From Rhynchopus sp. YZ270_cl-10 (Eukaryota; Euglenozoa; Diplonemea; Diplonemida; Diplonemidae): 64,000 nucleotides of DNA. The notes below the pieces were generated by a model that saw only the letters and a list, made by a program, of their open reading frames with translations, was not told the DNA's origin and ran no database searches. Location: positions 310,001 through 374,000 of the forward strand of contig OZ037907.1 in NCBI GenBank assembly GCA_964035575.1, in the 5' to 3' direction. Of the stretch, positions 20,606 through 32,401 are shown in pieces; within the stretch, counting starts at the first letter, position 1, and each line of letters opens with the position of its first letter. The position numbers were made by a program, and so were the translations under genes.

Positions 20606-21584
20606 CGTGACCAGGACACCTGGGCGGACCCGAACCGGCCAATCCCATTCATTTCGAGAAGGGGGAGAAAAAAAAGATAAACACAACATCAGAGAACCCA
20701 CACACAACCCCAGAAGTTCTCTTCCTCCCCCCACAGGGATTCGTTTATTGTACAGCGGTACAACTAACACTACATGGTGTGTTTTGGCGAACTCAAACGT
20801 TGTGTTCTTTGTATTGTTGGTAGGTCAAAAAAAAAGGGGGCCATAAATGACTCACATTTGTCTAACAGTGTTTTCATGCCTCAAAACGATCAAGGCTGAA
20901 TCAAAAAAAAAAGAGAGAGAAGTTGGGAAAGACAATCCTTAGAAGAGATCAATGCTTCGCGGGAGGGTCGTTAATAAAAAGGGGGGGATAGCACTTCAAT
21001 ATATCGTAACTATTTTTAGAGCTTGGAAAAATTTTAAAAAAAAAAAAATCTCTGCGCGTGATACAGGCTATTTCCTAAATCTGAGTTTCAATTTTAGGAT
21101 TTGAGATTTTGGAAATGCCGCACTTTTTTTACCGACCAAATTTTCCCGGTTGCCGCACTTTTTTTTCGCCTAAGGGGGAAGGTAGGTAGGGCACTTCTGT
21201 CTGGGAAAAAGTGACCAGGGAAAAAAATGTTGGGGTCCCGTGCTCCCAAATGTGCGAAATAAGCAAGAAAAAAGTATTTTTGCGCACATGTGTATAAAAA
21301 AAATCCGCCTCCGGCGGGGTTCGTTTTCGAGGATTTTCAGAGATATCACGATATGAGGATTCCTTAAGAAACCATTGAATCTTATTCAGAATAATAGTAC
21401 CTTACCAGAGTGTTTTTGGACACATATGACCCCACCGTGGAGAGCAATCGGCTCGTGCAATCAAAAGAAAGTGGAGAAAAGGTGCAAAAAAAAAAGTTGG
21501 GTACCGTGCGCCTGCGGCGCTTCTTGTTCCCTACCAGTTTCTACAGGCAAACACTTGCCCCCTTTACCTTACACTGACGGATTT

Positions 21585-22060
21585 TGACCAAAACCAAGAA
21601 CTTGTCCATTTCGGCAAATTGACCCCACCACAGAACGGACGGATTCCGGAAATGCAAATGCCGGTGTTTTCGGGCATTTTCGTGTTTCAAGACGTCAGGA
21701 TCAGGGAGAGAAAATTTGGTTGTGGGATTTACCTTGGCCCTCTTTACCCTACATGGATTTTGACCAAAACCAAGAATTTGGCCATTTCGGCAAAGTGACC
21801 CCACCACAGCGCGGGCGGATTCCGGAAATTCCAATCGCGGTATGTTTTGGAGCTGAAAACCCACTGTTTTTTTCAGGGGAAAAATTGCTTCCAAATGTCG
21901 GAATTTTCCGAATTTTCCTGAAAATGACCCTTGTTTACGAGTATGGGTTCATATTTTGCGAAAATTTAAGTCACTAAATTTTTGTCCATTTTTCCGAATA
22001 TGCCCCACCACAAGCCGGGATTGGCTCGGAAATGCAACAAAACGTCCTCTTGGGCGGAAA
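21585..22060 (+). repeat. Cluster of the GACCCCACC dispersed repeat (family K)
   Basis: Three related blocks occur near 21590, 21765 and 21978. Each has a TTGTCCATTT core, then a TGACCCCACCAC or TGCCCCACCAC core, then a CGG-containing stretch and a GGAAATGCAA-type tail. A further copy is near 11477. The same core, reversed, is inside each 249-bp unit at 27697-28690. A weaker match is near 57090. Confidence 0.6.
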
Positions 22061-24247
22061 AAAACCTCACGAAAATGCCGCACTTTTTTTGCATTTCTTT
22101 TTCGAAATTTTGGAAAAAACGCCCCAGAGTTAGGAAATAGCCTGGCGTGATATTTTGTGGGGGGGGGGGGAGAATAAAACATTATGGGGGGGAAAAAATC
22201 TTGTCGCATTTTTTCCCCACCTATGTTTTCCTCTACGCTCTCTCACTACGTTTTCCCACTCAATTCGCTTTTTTTCTCTCTTGCTTTTTTTTAAAAAAAG
22301 AGAGAGAGAGAGAGAAATGCTCGCTAGATTCCGGGCCTCTCATGCCTAGTAGCATCTCTTGAAGACGGTATAAAAAGGGGGGTTTTTTTTTTTTGTTTTT
22401 GTTTTTTTTGTTTTGTTTTGGATGAAAGAGAACGTATACACGTACCCCTTTTGTTGTAGTTTTTAAAAAGATATTGGCCACAAAAGTTGGGTTAAAAAAA
22501 AAGAAGAGAAAAAAGAGATAAAACTAAGATGAACGAGTCTCTCGCATCTCAGAGAAGGATGAATGGTTGAAAGATGAGTATGCCTCACGTACCTACACAT
22601 CTTAAGATAGGGTGAGGGGTAAAGAGCCTCCGTCTGCGAGGTACATAACTCAGTTTTTTCAAAACTTAGATTCAAAAAAGAAAAGAAAAGAAAAGGGGGA
22701 AAAGGAAATAGTAGGATCGGGTAGGGTAAAGGTTCGTTGATTGCTCAATCCTCCTGTTTGAGGGATAATTTGGCGTACCCGGTAATACTATTTCTCCTTT
22801 AAAGCTTCGTAGAAAAAAAATGTTCTCAGTCTCTTGGTCCCCAAGCTTCCTTTTTTAATTTTTTTGATAATTTGTTGGGTTGTAGCTGCTTGCAGTCAGA
22901 CTCTCCCCACTATCCAGAAAAAAAGACACTCTCAAGAAAAAATTGAAAATTGCTTTGCCATGTGTGATTAGAAAACACAAGACTCAGAATGGAAAGTTGG
23001 AAAGTGCAAAAAAGGAGGGAAAACGCTCTGGCTGTGGGGGAAGAAGAGAGAAAAAAAATTCAGCTGCGGAAAACCCATTTGATTCGGCTTTGCAGAATAA
23101 GGGGGAAGCTCGGAACGACAAACCGACATCCACTTTCAACCCCAAAAAGGTAGCAAAGATGTCAGAGAAATGTTCGGAAAACTCTCTTTTCTCCGGTCTG
23201 ATGCTGCTAGAAGAAAAAAAAATTGATTTTCATCAATCGATCATTGATTGAAAAAGGGGTTTGCGGAAAATGCGGGATGGACACTCAAGAGGGGCGTGCT
23301 CCACCAAGAAGAGTTCATTGATGCACTTTTAATTAAAAAGGGGGGAGTTTAAAAAAATCGTTTTCAGGCTGCAGGTACAAATAACACACATACCCACCAA
23401 ACCTCTCAGGGTGTCGGTGATATGGGTGCTATGCCTAACACAAGCTCCCTTCGTTTTGGTCAATAAAAAACCCCAAAGGGGGCTGGGTGGCCCGATATAT
23501 AAAGACAAAAAAAAAAAAGACCCCGCCGTTTCCCCTATTATACTTTTTGATTGATCCGACAGTTATTTTTTTGCCGAATATTTATACTCAGGCAGCATTC
23601 GCTAGTTACTGGGAAGATCAATCAGGGCAATATTTTTTTTTGAAGTTTTTTTTTTCTCTTTTTGTGGACAGAGCTGATATACTATGGGGTAGGGAGGAAA
23701 AAAAACCACTTTGGTCTTATCCCCCCCTCCCCTCAAAATGATTAAGATATTCTTTTCAATCGAAAGATGGAGTTTGTCCACCAGCGTCTCCCTCCCTTTT
23801 AAAAAAAATTGAAAAGTTGGTGAGATGCAAGCCTTGCGTTGCTACGGTTCTTCTTGGATACTTTAAAAAAAAAAACGGTTTTGAAGAAAAACAGATGACT
23901 GGGGCCTAGAGGGCACAGTAATCTCTATGTTTTTCAAAAAGGAATAGGATAATAAAGTTGAAAACGATGCGCAATCGAAAAAAGGGGGTGGGAAAAAGGG
24001 GGGGGGGGAAGGGAATGGGGGAAAGGTCTCCTGTAGCGTCCCTTTGCGCGATGCGGGTTATTCGAAAGAATAAAAGAAGAAGGAAAAACACATTTTCGTG
24101 TTTTTCCAACAAAAAAAAAAAATTCTTTTCTTCCTCCTCCCGCGTCTGCGACATCGGACTGCATGAGTTCGGAGAAGGCAAGGTGAGATTAGGGGATATG
24201 AGAAAGAAAAAAACAAAAAAAAAAAAAAAGAGTGAAAAATTGGTAAA

Positions 24248-24278
24248 AATGATCCTAAGTCTCGCGTACTTAGTCACC
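24248..24278 (-). repeat. Hairpin repeat, family A, with compensatory stem change
   Basis: In minus sense: GGTGA, CTAAGT, loop ACGCGAG, ACTTAG, GA, TCATT, then TTTACCAATTTTT. Compared with other copies, both sides of one inner-stem pair changed (C-G to T-A), so pairing is kept. Confidence 0.75.
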
Positions 24279-24387
24279 ACCAAAAAAAAAAGAGGGATTT
24301 GACTGGGTTTTTATGAATTTTTTGATACTTTGGATTGTGCTCTTATTTTGTGTTCTTGTTTGTTTTTTTTCCCTCTTTTTTTTTTTT

Positions 24388-24553
24388 TTTTACGCACACT
24401 ACTTTGTGAGCGGAAAGTGTCACGTCGTTCACTCACCCAACCGTGCTCCGCAACACCACCACCCAACAGGTAATTTTTAGTGTGTGTGGAAGCGTCAACG
24501 CATCAAACAACTACAAGAAGGGGGGTGAGGGAACGACAAGTGACACTTTTTTT
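24388..24553 (-). repeat. Dispersed repeat, family L (inverted copy)
   Basis: Reverse complement of 14523-14697, with matching blocks GAGCGGAAAGTGTCACGTCG, ACCCAACCGTGCTCCGCAAC and GTGTGTGTGGAAGCGTCAAC. Confidence 0.55.
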
Positions 24554-24833
24554 TGGGTTTTGCTCATGAGAAAATAAAGGGAGATAGGAAAAAAGGGGGA
24601 AGGGAAACAAAAAATCAAATGGAAAGACTTCTTCGTGTTTGTTTGTTAACAACCGGTAAAGAAGGGTGACTGGAGGTGGAGGGAAGGAAAAGAGAAACAC
24701 TGTCGTGTTTTATTGCTCTTTTTTTTTTTGTTTTTTTTTTTTTGTTTTTTTTGCCGCGCGGCGTCTGCAGATACGTTGCCTGCGAAGCAAAATAAAGAAG
24801 GGGAGAAAAAAAATAATAATAAAAGTTGGTAAA

Positions 24834-24864
24834 GACGAGCCTAAGCCTCACGCGCTTAGTCACC
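24834..24864 (-). repeat. Hairpin repeat, family A
   Basis: In minus sense: GGTGA, CTAAGC, loop GCGTGAG, GCTTAG, GC, TCGTC, then TTTACCAACTTTT. A G-T pair keeps the outer stem. Confidence 0.75.
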
Positions 24865-25191
24865 AAGAAAAATGGGTGAGGGAAGGGGGGGAAAAAGAGG
24901 GGAAATATGGGAAGAAGAATGGAAAATCAATAGAAAAGAGGCAGAAAGAAACCTTTTATGAAATATGTATCTGCGCCCTCTCGGAGAAATACTGCAAAAA
25001 AAAAAATTTTTTGTTGGGGGGTCGGAAGTGGGAAGGGAGGGGAGGGGAGGGGGAATTTTGGAGAGGTGAGAAAGTGCCTCTCGCGGGGATAACACGCATT
25101 GAAATGCATTTCGCTGTGCACACCTTCTCTTGCCGAAAAAAAAAAAAAGCGGAACGCCAAAGCAGAGAATTGGGGGGTGATCAAACTTGAA

Positions 25192-25243
25192 ATGAAAGAT
25201 GTACAGTGCCTCTCGCGGCCCTATACACCATCTTCAAGAGGAG
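25192..25243 (-). repeat. Hairpin repeat, family M
   Basis: In minus sense GAAGATG pairs with CATCTTTC around a loop containing GCGAGAGG. Related hairpins lie at 45205-45243 (loop AATGAGAG), 22555-22610 and 30753-30790. Confidence 0.6.
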
Positions 25244-25594
25244 GAAAAAAAGAAAAAAAATTCAAAAAACCCGAAAGTTTTGTGAGGTCTAAAAGAGCGT
25301 TGGGGGGGAATCATGTGGGGGTGAGTTTTGCCAAGATGAACCTAAGCTTCTGTGCATAGTCTACAATGATAGATTATTCTTTTGGTTTATTCCTTCTGTG
25401 CTTAGGCACCTTTATCACAAAATCTTGGTCTAAGCATCTGTTTTTGTTTGTTTTTTTTCCCTTCTTTTTTGTCAAGCGGAAAGTTTGCTGGATGAATCAT
25501 GCTTCTAAAGCGTTGCATCTGACAAATGTGATAATTCATGTTTACTTTCTATATAAACGAAAATCATGAGGATTTCTTTTATAGCACGAATACC

Positions 25595-25800
25595 ATCTGA
25601 TTTTTCGCTGAAATTTTTGGCGGTGCTTTATTTTGGTGCTTTAGAGGGGTTTGAATACCACCAAACATCACTAAACTCCACCAAACCGTCACGTTGTTGA
25701 GTGGTCAGATCCAGGGTGGTTAAATAGTTGCAGTCGTGAAGAAAGCTACTGTCAATCCTACCATTCAACTCCTACCAGAAATTTCAGCAAAAAAATCAAG
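25595..25800. mobile_element. Family J inverted-repeat element, longer copy
   Basis: The left end CTGATTTTTCGCTGAAATTT is matched in inverse by AAATTTCAGCAAAAAAATCA on the right, with about 165 bp between. The interior repeats CCACCAAA/GGTGGT motifs. The related 86-bp form is at 10572-10657. Confidence 0.6.
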
Positions 25801-27184
25801 GGATAATGTAACTAAAAAGGTGTAAAAAAGCTTTATGAAAAAAGAAAAAAAAAAAGACAAGCGATGAATCCTTTTTAAAAGCGAGGTCTACGGTACGGCC
25901 CATCAACACAAAATTATAGATAAAAATGCGTCTTTTGTAAGGAAAGAGACCAGTCTGTATCCCTCGAGAAGAAAAAATCAAGAAAAAAAAAAAGGAAAAA
26001 AAAATAGTCACAAAAAAATTGCCAATTTTCTCCAGCAAACCATAAATTTGTCGAATCTCATCCAGTTTTTTTCTGGAGAATGGCTTACAACAGGATTCAT
26101 TGCAAGTGTATCACAACACCAAACATCTCTGTTTTATTTTTCCCCTTTCTTTTTCCAATTATATCAGTGCAGACCATTCAGGAGCTCCACTGTTATTCTT
26201 GCTTTTTTTTGTTGTTGCGATATTTTTTTTTTTTTTTGATTTTTGAACTCAGTTGTGATATTTTTGACTTTCTTTTACCATAGTATGCTGCTTTGAAAAT
26301 CTAGACAGGAAGGGGGGTTTTTTTTCTCTGCGTTTAAACAATAATTGCACCCTGCGCATATATTGGAACAGACACTGTTAATGTAGAACCCTTTGAATGA
26401 AGAATTTGTTTCATATACTAACTATTCTACTGAACAGAAGGTATAATAGGGAAATGTACCCAAACTTTGTTTTTTACTTTATGTGGATATTACCGTTGAC
26501 AGAAGAATTGAAGAACTGAATCGGGATAATGAAAACTGAATGTGGCAGCGACAGTTATCCCAACAGATCAAAAAAACAAAAAAAAGGGGGTCTGTTAAAA
26601 GTCTGGACGGCCGCACACAACACACATCATATAAGAAAAAATAAAACAAAGAAAACACCCCACATCAGAATCAGAAGATGCGGGGGGGAGGAGATGGCAT
26701 GACGCACCACGGTGAAAGGAAATGATTTTAACTTTTCTGGTTTTACTTTTTTTTTTGTGGTTTCACCGTTAACAGTCAAACCACAAAAATCATTTTTTAC
26801 TTCACGGTGTATTTCAGATTTATAGGGAAAGGCGTTACCCACCCATGGCCATCAAAAAACGAAATATTTCAACATACGTATTCAATAAAATTGAATGCAT
26901 ATGGAGGTAGATAAGAAGAAAGAGCAGGTGCCGAATAAAGAAAACTCCCCATGGCGGGGACGGCAGGGCACAAATGAAATAAATCGCATCTGATATTTGG
27001 GGTAAATATCCTCAGTGAATTATACAAAAAAAAAAAAACAAGTAATTGCTATCGGAAAAAAAACCGGGTGTGCTGTGGAACTCCACTCTGAAAAAAATAT
27101 AATCTACAACACGCCCAGCATTCTGCTCTTCTGCAGGTATGCTAAAACGCTCTTCGTACGCTGGACCCACTGGGATGCCTGCAT

Positions 27185-27425
27185 CTGAAACTTTTAAACA
27201 GTGCGGCTGTCCTCTTCGTCCAGCACCATCTGCTCGATCGCGTTATTGGACGTAGTCTCGGCAGGCTCGATAACCATTCGCTCGGGCGGCCTCGGCATGT
27301 TCCAGCTCGTAGTCGTCCACAGGCTCCCACGCATCGTCGTCGTCATCAGAGCAGTGCGGAAGGAACACATAATGCACAGACGACAACACGTCGTCGATCG
27401 CACCAGGCATCGTCACATCAGCACC
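27185..27425 (-). pseudogene. Coding-like relic in GC-richer island
   Basis: Two overlapping minus frames read like protein. One reads MPGAIDDVLSSVHYVFLPHC and then an Asp-rich stretch. The other ends EQMVLDEEDSRTV. The frame switch and short length suggest decay. The DNA is GC-richer than its surroundings. The family is not recognised; a mobile-element gene is the simplest source. Confidence 0.3.
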
Positions 27426-27696
27426 TCCAGAAAATCGCCAGGATGCTATGGTGATTTCGAAAATCGCGCGGAGTTATCCGCAGCACACCCCATATTTTTT
27501 CTTAGCAATTAGTTGTTCTTGTTATTATTGTTTTCCCCACCCTTCCTTCAACCCGATCAGTTCGTATTGTTTTCGCGAAAACATGAAATTACACATTTCA
27601 AGAGAACAAAAAATTAAAAAGGGTTCGCCCCCTCAACGGGACGCCGGAAACCATAATTCCTCAGTGTCAGCCGCATCATTTCAATGAAACCAAAAA

Positions 27697-28690
27697 GTGG
27701 CTTATTTGCATTTTTGGGCTCCGCCCGTGCAGCGGTGGGGTCATTTCGGAAAATTGGACAATTTTTTGACCACTTAAATTTTGAGAAATATGAGCCCGGT
27801 TCCTTATACGTGGGGCCCATTTTTGGCCAAAATTTTTCTCAAAATCGACGAAATTAAAATTAGACCCCTTACCCCCCCCCAGAATCATTTCAATACACTA
27901 CCTGTATTGGTTGCTGACGCGTGTATACAGGAAGGTTGGGAAAAAGTGGCTTATTTGCATTTTTGGGCTCCGCCCGTGCAGCGGTGGGGTCATTTCGGAA
28001 AATTGGACAATTTTTTGACCACTTAAATTTTGAGAAATATGAGCCCGGTTCCTTATACGTGGGGCCCATTTTTGGCCAAAATTTTTCTCAAAATCGACGA
28101 AATTAAAATTAGACCCCTTACCCCCCCCCAGAATCATTTCAATACACTACCTGTATTGGTTGCTGACGCGTGTATACAGGAAGGTTGGGAAAAAGTGGCT
28201 TATTTGCATTTTTGGGCTCCGCCCGTGCAGCGGTGGGGTCATTTCGGAAAATTGGACAATTTTTTGACCACTTAAATTTTGAGAAATATGAGCCCGGTTC
28301 CTTATACGTGGGGCCCATTTTTGGCCAAAATTTTTCTCAAAATCGACGAAATTAAAATTAGACCCCTTACCCCCCCCCAGAATCATTTCAATACACTACC
28401 TGTATTGGTTGCTGACGCGTGTATACAGGAAGGTTGGGAAAAGTGGCTTATTTGCATTTTTGGGCTCCGCCCGTGCAGCGGTGGGGTCATTTCGGAAAAT
28501 TGGACAATTTTTTGACCACTTAAATTTTGAGAAATATGAGCCCGGTTCCTTATACGTGGGGCCCATTTTTGGCCAAAATTTTTCTCAAAATCGACGAAAT
28601 TAAAATTAGACCCCTTACCCCCCCCCAGAATCATTTCAATACACTACCTGTATTGGTTGCTGACGCGTGTATACAGGAAGGTTGGGAAAA
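27697..28690. repeat. Four tandem 249-bp units
   Basis: Units start at GTGGCTTATTTGC at 27697, 27946, 28195 and 28443 (spacings 249, 249, 248) and are almost identical. Each carries family K in reverse orientation (GCAGCGGTGGGGTCATTTCG) and ends GTATACAGGAAGGTTGGG. The array ends directly at the foldback element beginning at 28691. The 60-80-residue open frames inside repeat with the unit and are not genes. Confidence 0.95.
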
Positions 28691-29662
28691 GGGAAAACCT
28701 TTATTCGGCTCACAAAAAGTAATTTTTCCATCATTCGGCTCACAAAATAAAATTTTTACATCATTCTATCAAAGTTACTATAATTTTTCCTTCATTCGGC
28801 TCACAAAAGTTAATTTTTCCACCATTCTATCAATATTTTGCCAATTTTTCCATCATTCTATCAAAGTTTTTTTTTCACTTTTTCGAAGAAATTTTTACCG
28901 CTGGAAAAAAAAATTTGGGTGGTATTTTTTGAGGAAAAACGGGGTCATTTTTTTTTGCATTTTTCGAAAAAATTATATTTCCAGGGTCACAAATTACACA
29001 CTGTTTGCTAAACATGCAAAGACAAGTGGTCACTGGTGCCGAGTTTGACAGCTTGGATGACCTGAAGGAGACGGTAAAACACGTGGCAGGCCCTCCTTCA
29101 TCCTCCACATTTTTCCTTCCGCGTCTCGAACCGCACAGGCACCCGAATGACCCTTGTGTGCCGGTTCCTTATGTGTGCATGGAGGGTGTGTGCGGTGAAC
29201 GACGGTGATGGTTGTCACATCACCCAGCACGAGCGCACCTGCACCTCTGACGATCACCCTGTTGCCAACACAGGAATCGTCGGCGCCGTCGCCTCCCAGA
29301 CCTGCGATAACGTGAGAAGTGTATCAAACTATGGTGCACATAGTGTGATTGCTGACATGCGTGACCTTCGCCGCAACAAGTCACCTACGAATTTTCCCTT
29401 CCCACAACCTATAAAAACGGGCAAAAAATCCCAACCCGAAAATTTTTTCCAGCGGTAAAAATTTCTTCGAAAAAGTGAAAAAAAAACTTTGATAGAATGA
29501 TGGAAAAATTGGCAAAATATTGATAGAATGGTGGAAAAATTAACTTTTGTGAGCCGAATGAAGGAAAAATTATAGTAACTTTGATAGAATGATGTAAAAA
29601 TTTTATTTTGTGAGCCGAATGATGGAAAAATTACTTTTTGTGAGCCGAATAAAGGTTTTCCC
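28691..29662. mobile_element. 972-bp foldback element with about 230-bp terminal inverted repeats
   Basis: The left end GGGAAAACCTTTATTCGGCT and the inverse of the right end are identical. Near-perfect inverse matching continues for about 230 bp (28691-28922 against 29430-29662). The ends contain internal repeats of CATTCGGCTCACAAAA and CATTCTATCAAAGTT units. The 500-bp centre is GC-richer and includes a coding-like fragment (29005-29208, plus frame MLNMQRQVVTGAEFDSLDDL...). Foldback elements of this build are known class II transposons; the centre may be captured host DNA. Confidence 0.85.
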
Positions 29663-30697
29663 AAAAAAAAAAAATGATTGCGTGGTAGGGAGATGGGCCT
29701 ATACTCCACTAAAGCACTTCCTTCAAAAAAAAAAAACGCTCTTCTTCCCCAATAGTAGTCCTTCAACCCGGTTGGGGAAAAAAAAATTCGTTTATTTTGA
29801 CAAGAAAGTACATTGGGGGGGCTTGTTGCGGGAAAAGGTGGGATGAATAAAAAAAGAAGGCTGAGACCGAACGCAATGGGTCAACAGTTTGTGTTAAAAA
29901 ACAAAAAAAAAAAATCAATTTGTAAAGAGAAGTGCAAAAAACAAGCTTACCGTTCCATCGGCAGATTGCATTGGGGCACCGGTTCTCTGTGGGTTATCAA
30001 ACCCCTGTGGATTGACGTGCTTCTCCTATTCTTTGATATTCTCGTTGGTGATCTTTAAATGAAGAAAAAAAGGGGGAAGATTTTCAAAATGATGAAGCCT
30101 CCCACTGCTTAATCACCTAAAGAAAGATACACCGTAAGAAAAAAAGGAACAAAAAAAAAAAAAAAAAAAGAATTACAACGCGCTAATGCAAAATAAAAAG
30201 CATTTCAAGATATACTAAAATGTTTCCTTCTTTGGTATGTTTTGCAAAAAAAAACGTGAAAAGGAAAAGAAACTACCGCGTTAATGTAAAAAAGCAAAAA
30301 AAAAGTCCCATCTACGACTGTAAAAAGGTGTACGACGGACCTGCGACTCTGCCTTTGTTCTTTGTGCTGAGAATTTTTGTGTGTGTGTGTGTATTGTTGC
30401 CTTTCGAGCGCGGTGGGGTTGCTTCTTGAAAGACTTCCCCCCGATTATTTTTTCTATTTGCAACAGGGCACGCACCTCAGGTCGTGGAGAGTAGCTTTAA
30501 TGGGAAGACTAACTGAACCTACAAAAAGAAAAAGGAAAAAAGGAAAAAAGAGTTTTCACATACTTTCAAATCAAATAAAAGAACGTAGGATGGTCTGTAC
30601 AGATTCATCCAAAACTAAAAGGAAAAAAAGGTTATTTCATATACCCTCTATTCAACTGAATAGAAGGCATAGGAAAAAAGAAAAAGTTTATGATAAA

Positions 30698-30727
30698 GAT
30701 GACCCTAAGCTTAGTGTGCTTAGTCGC
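30698..30727 (-). repeat. Hairpin repeat, family A
   Basis: In minus sense: GCGA, CTAAGC, ACACTAA, GCTTAG, GG, TCATC, then TTTATCATAAACTTTTT. The inner stem is perfect with a different loop. Confidence 0.65.
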
Positions 30728-30810
30728 AAAAAAAGGGGGGTGAAGAATCATTGAAAGACGAATGCCTCGTTTGGGGACGCATGCATCTCTAAAAAAAAAG
30801 CGAAAAAAAA

Positions 30811-31134
30811 TAGGCTGATTGACGCCGGGCTTGGCCGGTGGTGATCGGTGGTGATCGGTGCTGATCGGTGGTGATCGGTGGTGATCGGTGGTGATCGGTG
30901 GTGATCGGTGGTGATCGGTGGTGATCGGTGGTGATCGGTGGTGATCGGTGGTGATCGGTGGTGATCGGTGGTGATCGGTGGTGATCGGTGGTGATCGGTG
31001 GTGATCGGTGGTGATCGGTGGTGATCGGTGGTGATCGGTGGTGATCGGTGGTGATCGGTGATCGGTGGTGATCCGTTTAAATCGGTGGTAAAAAGTGACA
31101 AAATGGGCAAACCAGCCCGACGTCAATCAGCCTA
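30811..31134. mobile_element. Inverted-repeat element containing a decamer minisatellite
   Basis: The left end TAGGCTGATTGACGCCGGGC and the inverse right end TAGGCTGATTGACGTCGGGC differ at one base. Nearly all of the interior (about 30834-31073) is a tandem array of about 24 copies of a 10-bp unit GATCGGTGGT. Frames reading ITTDHHRSPP repeats are artefacts of the array. Confidence 0.8.
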
Positions 31135-31615
31135 AAAAAGAAGAAAAAATTGCAACAAACCAAAGCTAAGAGTTGGCGTGACTGCAAAAAATTGCCGGGT
31201 CGTCAGCGTCATGTCTACAGCACAGTCTGTCACAGTGGATAAAAAATATGTTTGTAAAAAAATATAACCAAGTGTTGGCTTGGTCATCGAAAAAAGAAAG
31301 GGGGTGTGTGGGAAGCTCCTTAAAGACAACAAAACAAAACCAGAAAAAAAAAAAATGTTGAAAGAAAAAAAGCAAAACAAAATCAAATAATAAAACCTCC
31401 CCTCCCTCCTTCCCTCACCTCCTCCTCCCCGCAAAAACGGAATAGCTTTCCAGCTTACACTAGACAAACACACTCCGATTTGCAAAACAAAAAAAAAAAC
31501 AAAAAAAATGGGAATTTTTTCATGGGTGAAAGAAAAAACGGGAACATCTTTTGACAACGATGACTGTAAAATTAGACTTTTTTTTCACTTTTTTTTCAAT
31601 ATAAATACCCCGCAG

Positions 31616-31647
31616 GATGAACCCAAAGTCTCTGTTGCTAGGTCACC
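31616..31647 (-). repeat. Hairpin repeat, family A (diverged)
   Basis: In minus sense GGTGA, CCTAGC, AACAGAGA, CTTTGG, GT, TCATC. The outer stem is conserved; the inner stem is weaker. Confidence 0.55.
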
Positions 31648-32177
31648 CCATTTTAAAATAATAACACGACCCTGGTCTACCTGGTCTAGCAACAGGGATA
31701 AACATGAACAAACGACCATTTTTATTTTATTTTTTGCATAGTTTTTTTAGAACTAAAAAAAGGTCGGAATCGAGCTTTGTTGTTTTTCTTTTTGGTTTTT
31801 CTTTTTTTTTTTTTACCATATTTTTTGATAGAAGGGGGAATGGTATTTGGTTCGAGGGGAAAAAAAAACCTTTTTTTTTTTTTTTGTTGTGGGAATAATT
31901 TGGTTCAAATAGAAATCACCGTTTTTATTATTTTTTTTTTGCTTTTGTTTTTATCTGTTCGAAGAGCGGAGCACCTCCCTTCCACTTCCCTTATAATTAG
32001 AGAACCGCGGGGTTGGGAGCTCCAATCACTTTGTTCAAACAGGCAACATACGGTGTCAGAAAAGGGTGGATGACTTAAATAAGAAATACTCAAAAAATAC
32101 ACAATTCGCATTTCTTGATTTTTTTTCTCACTATAATATGCGAGAATACAATAACACGATAGGGAAACGATGTTTTT

Positions 32178-32246
32178 CTTGATAAATTGGAGTGTAGTTT
32201 GCCTCGGTTGTGTTTCCACAAATTGTTGCAATCTCCACTTTTCTCC
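32178..32246 (-). repeat. Dispersed repeat, family N
   Basis: On plus it starts CTTGATAAATTGGAG, then GCCTCGGTTGTGTTTCCACA, and ends GCAATCTCCACTTTTC. Copies at 33702-33776, 33786-33832, 42569-42635 (in the syntaxin intron) and 46435-46495 share this; one is inverted at 9705-9770. Confidence 0.65.
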
Positions 32247-32401
32247 TTATCCTCCCAATCGAAAAACCGAAAACCCCCTTTTTTTCAAGAGTATCACAAA
32301 AATGCAAAACTCTCAAAAGGGATCAAAATGGATTTCAGCGGGGGGAGGGGGGAAAGCCGTAGTGTCCGGAGTGTTGCACTTTGGGGTGTGTTCATATCAT
32401 A

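Larger units (their letters stand above)
19768..27184. other. 7.4-kb gene-free spacer, part 1
   Basis: No gene is supported. It holds long A- and T-runs and family A hairpins (19887-19917, 24248-24278, 24834-24864, 25335-25364). It also holds a cluster of the GACCCCACC repeat (21585-22060), the inverted copy of family L (24388-24553), and a family J element (25595-25800). Family M hairpins lie near 22555-22610 and 25192-25243. Confidence 0.55.

Noticed and set aside
27614-28634. Repeating 60-80-residue frames on both strands
   Set aside because: They recur with the 249-bp tandem unit and carry no recognisable protein.
27697-28690. CRISPR array
   Set aside because: Units are contiguous 249-bp repeats without spacers, in a eukaryotic genome.
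30632-31126. Frames rich in ITTDHHRSPP
   Set aside because: Decamer minisatellite read in frame; no gene signals.
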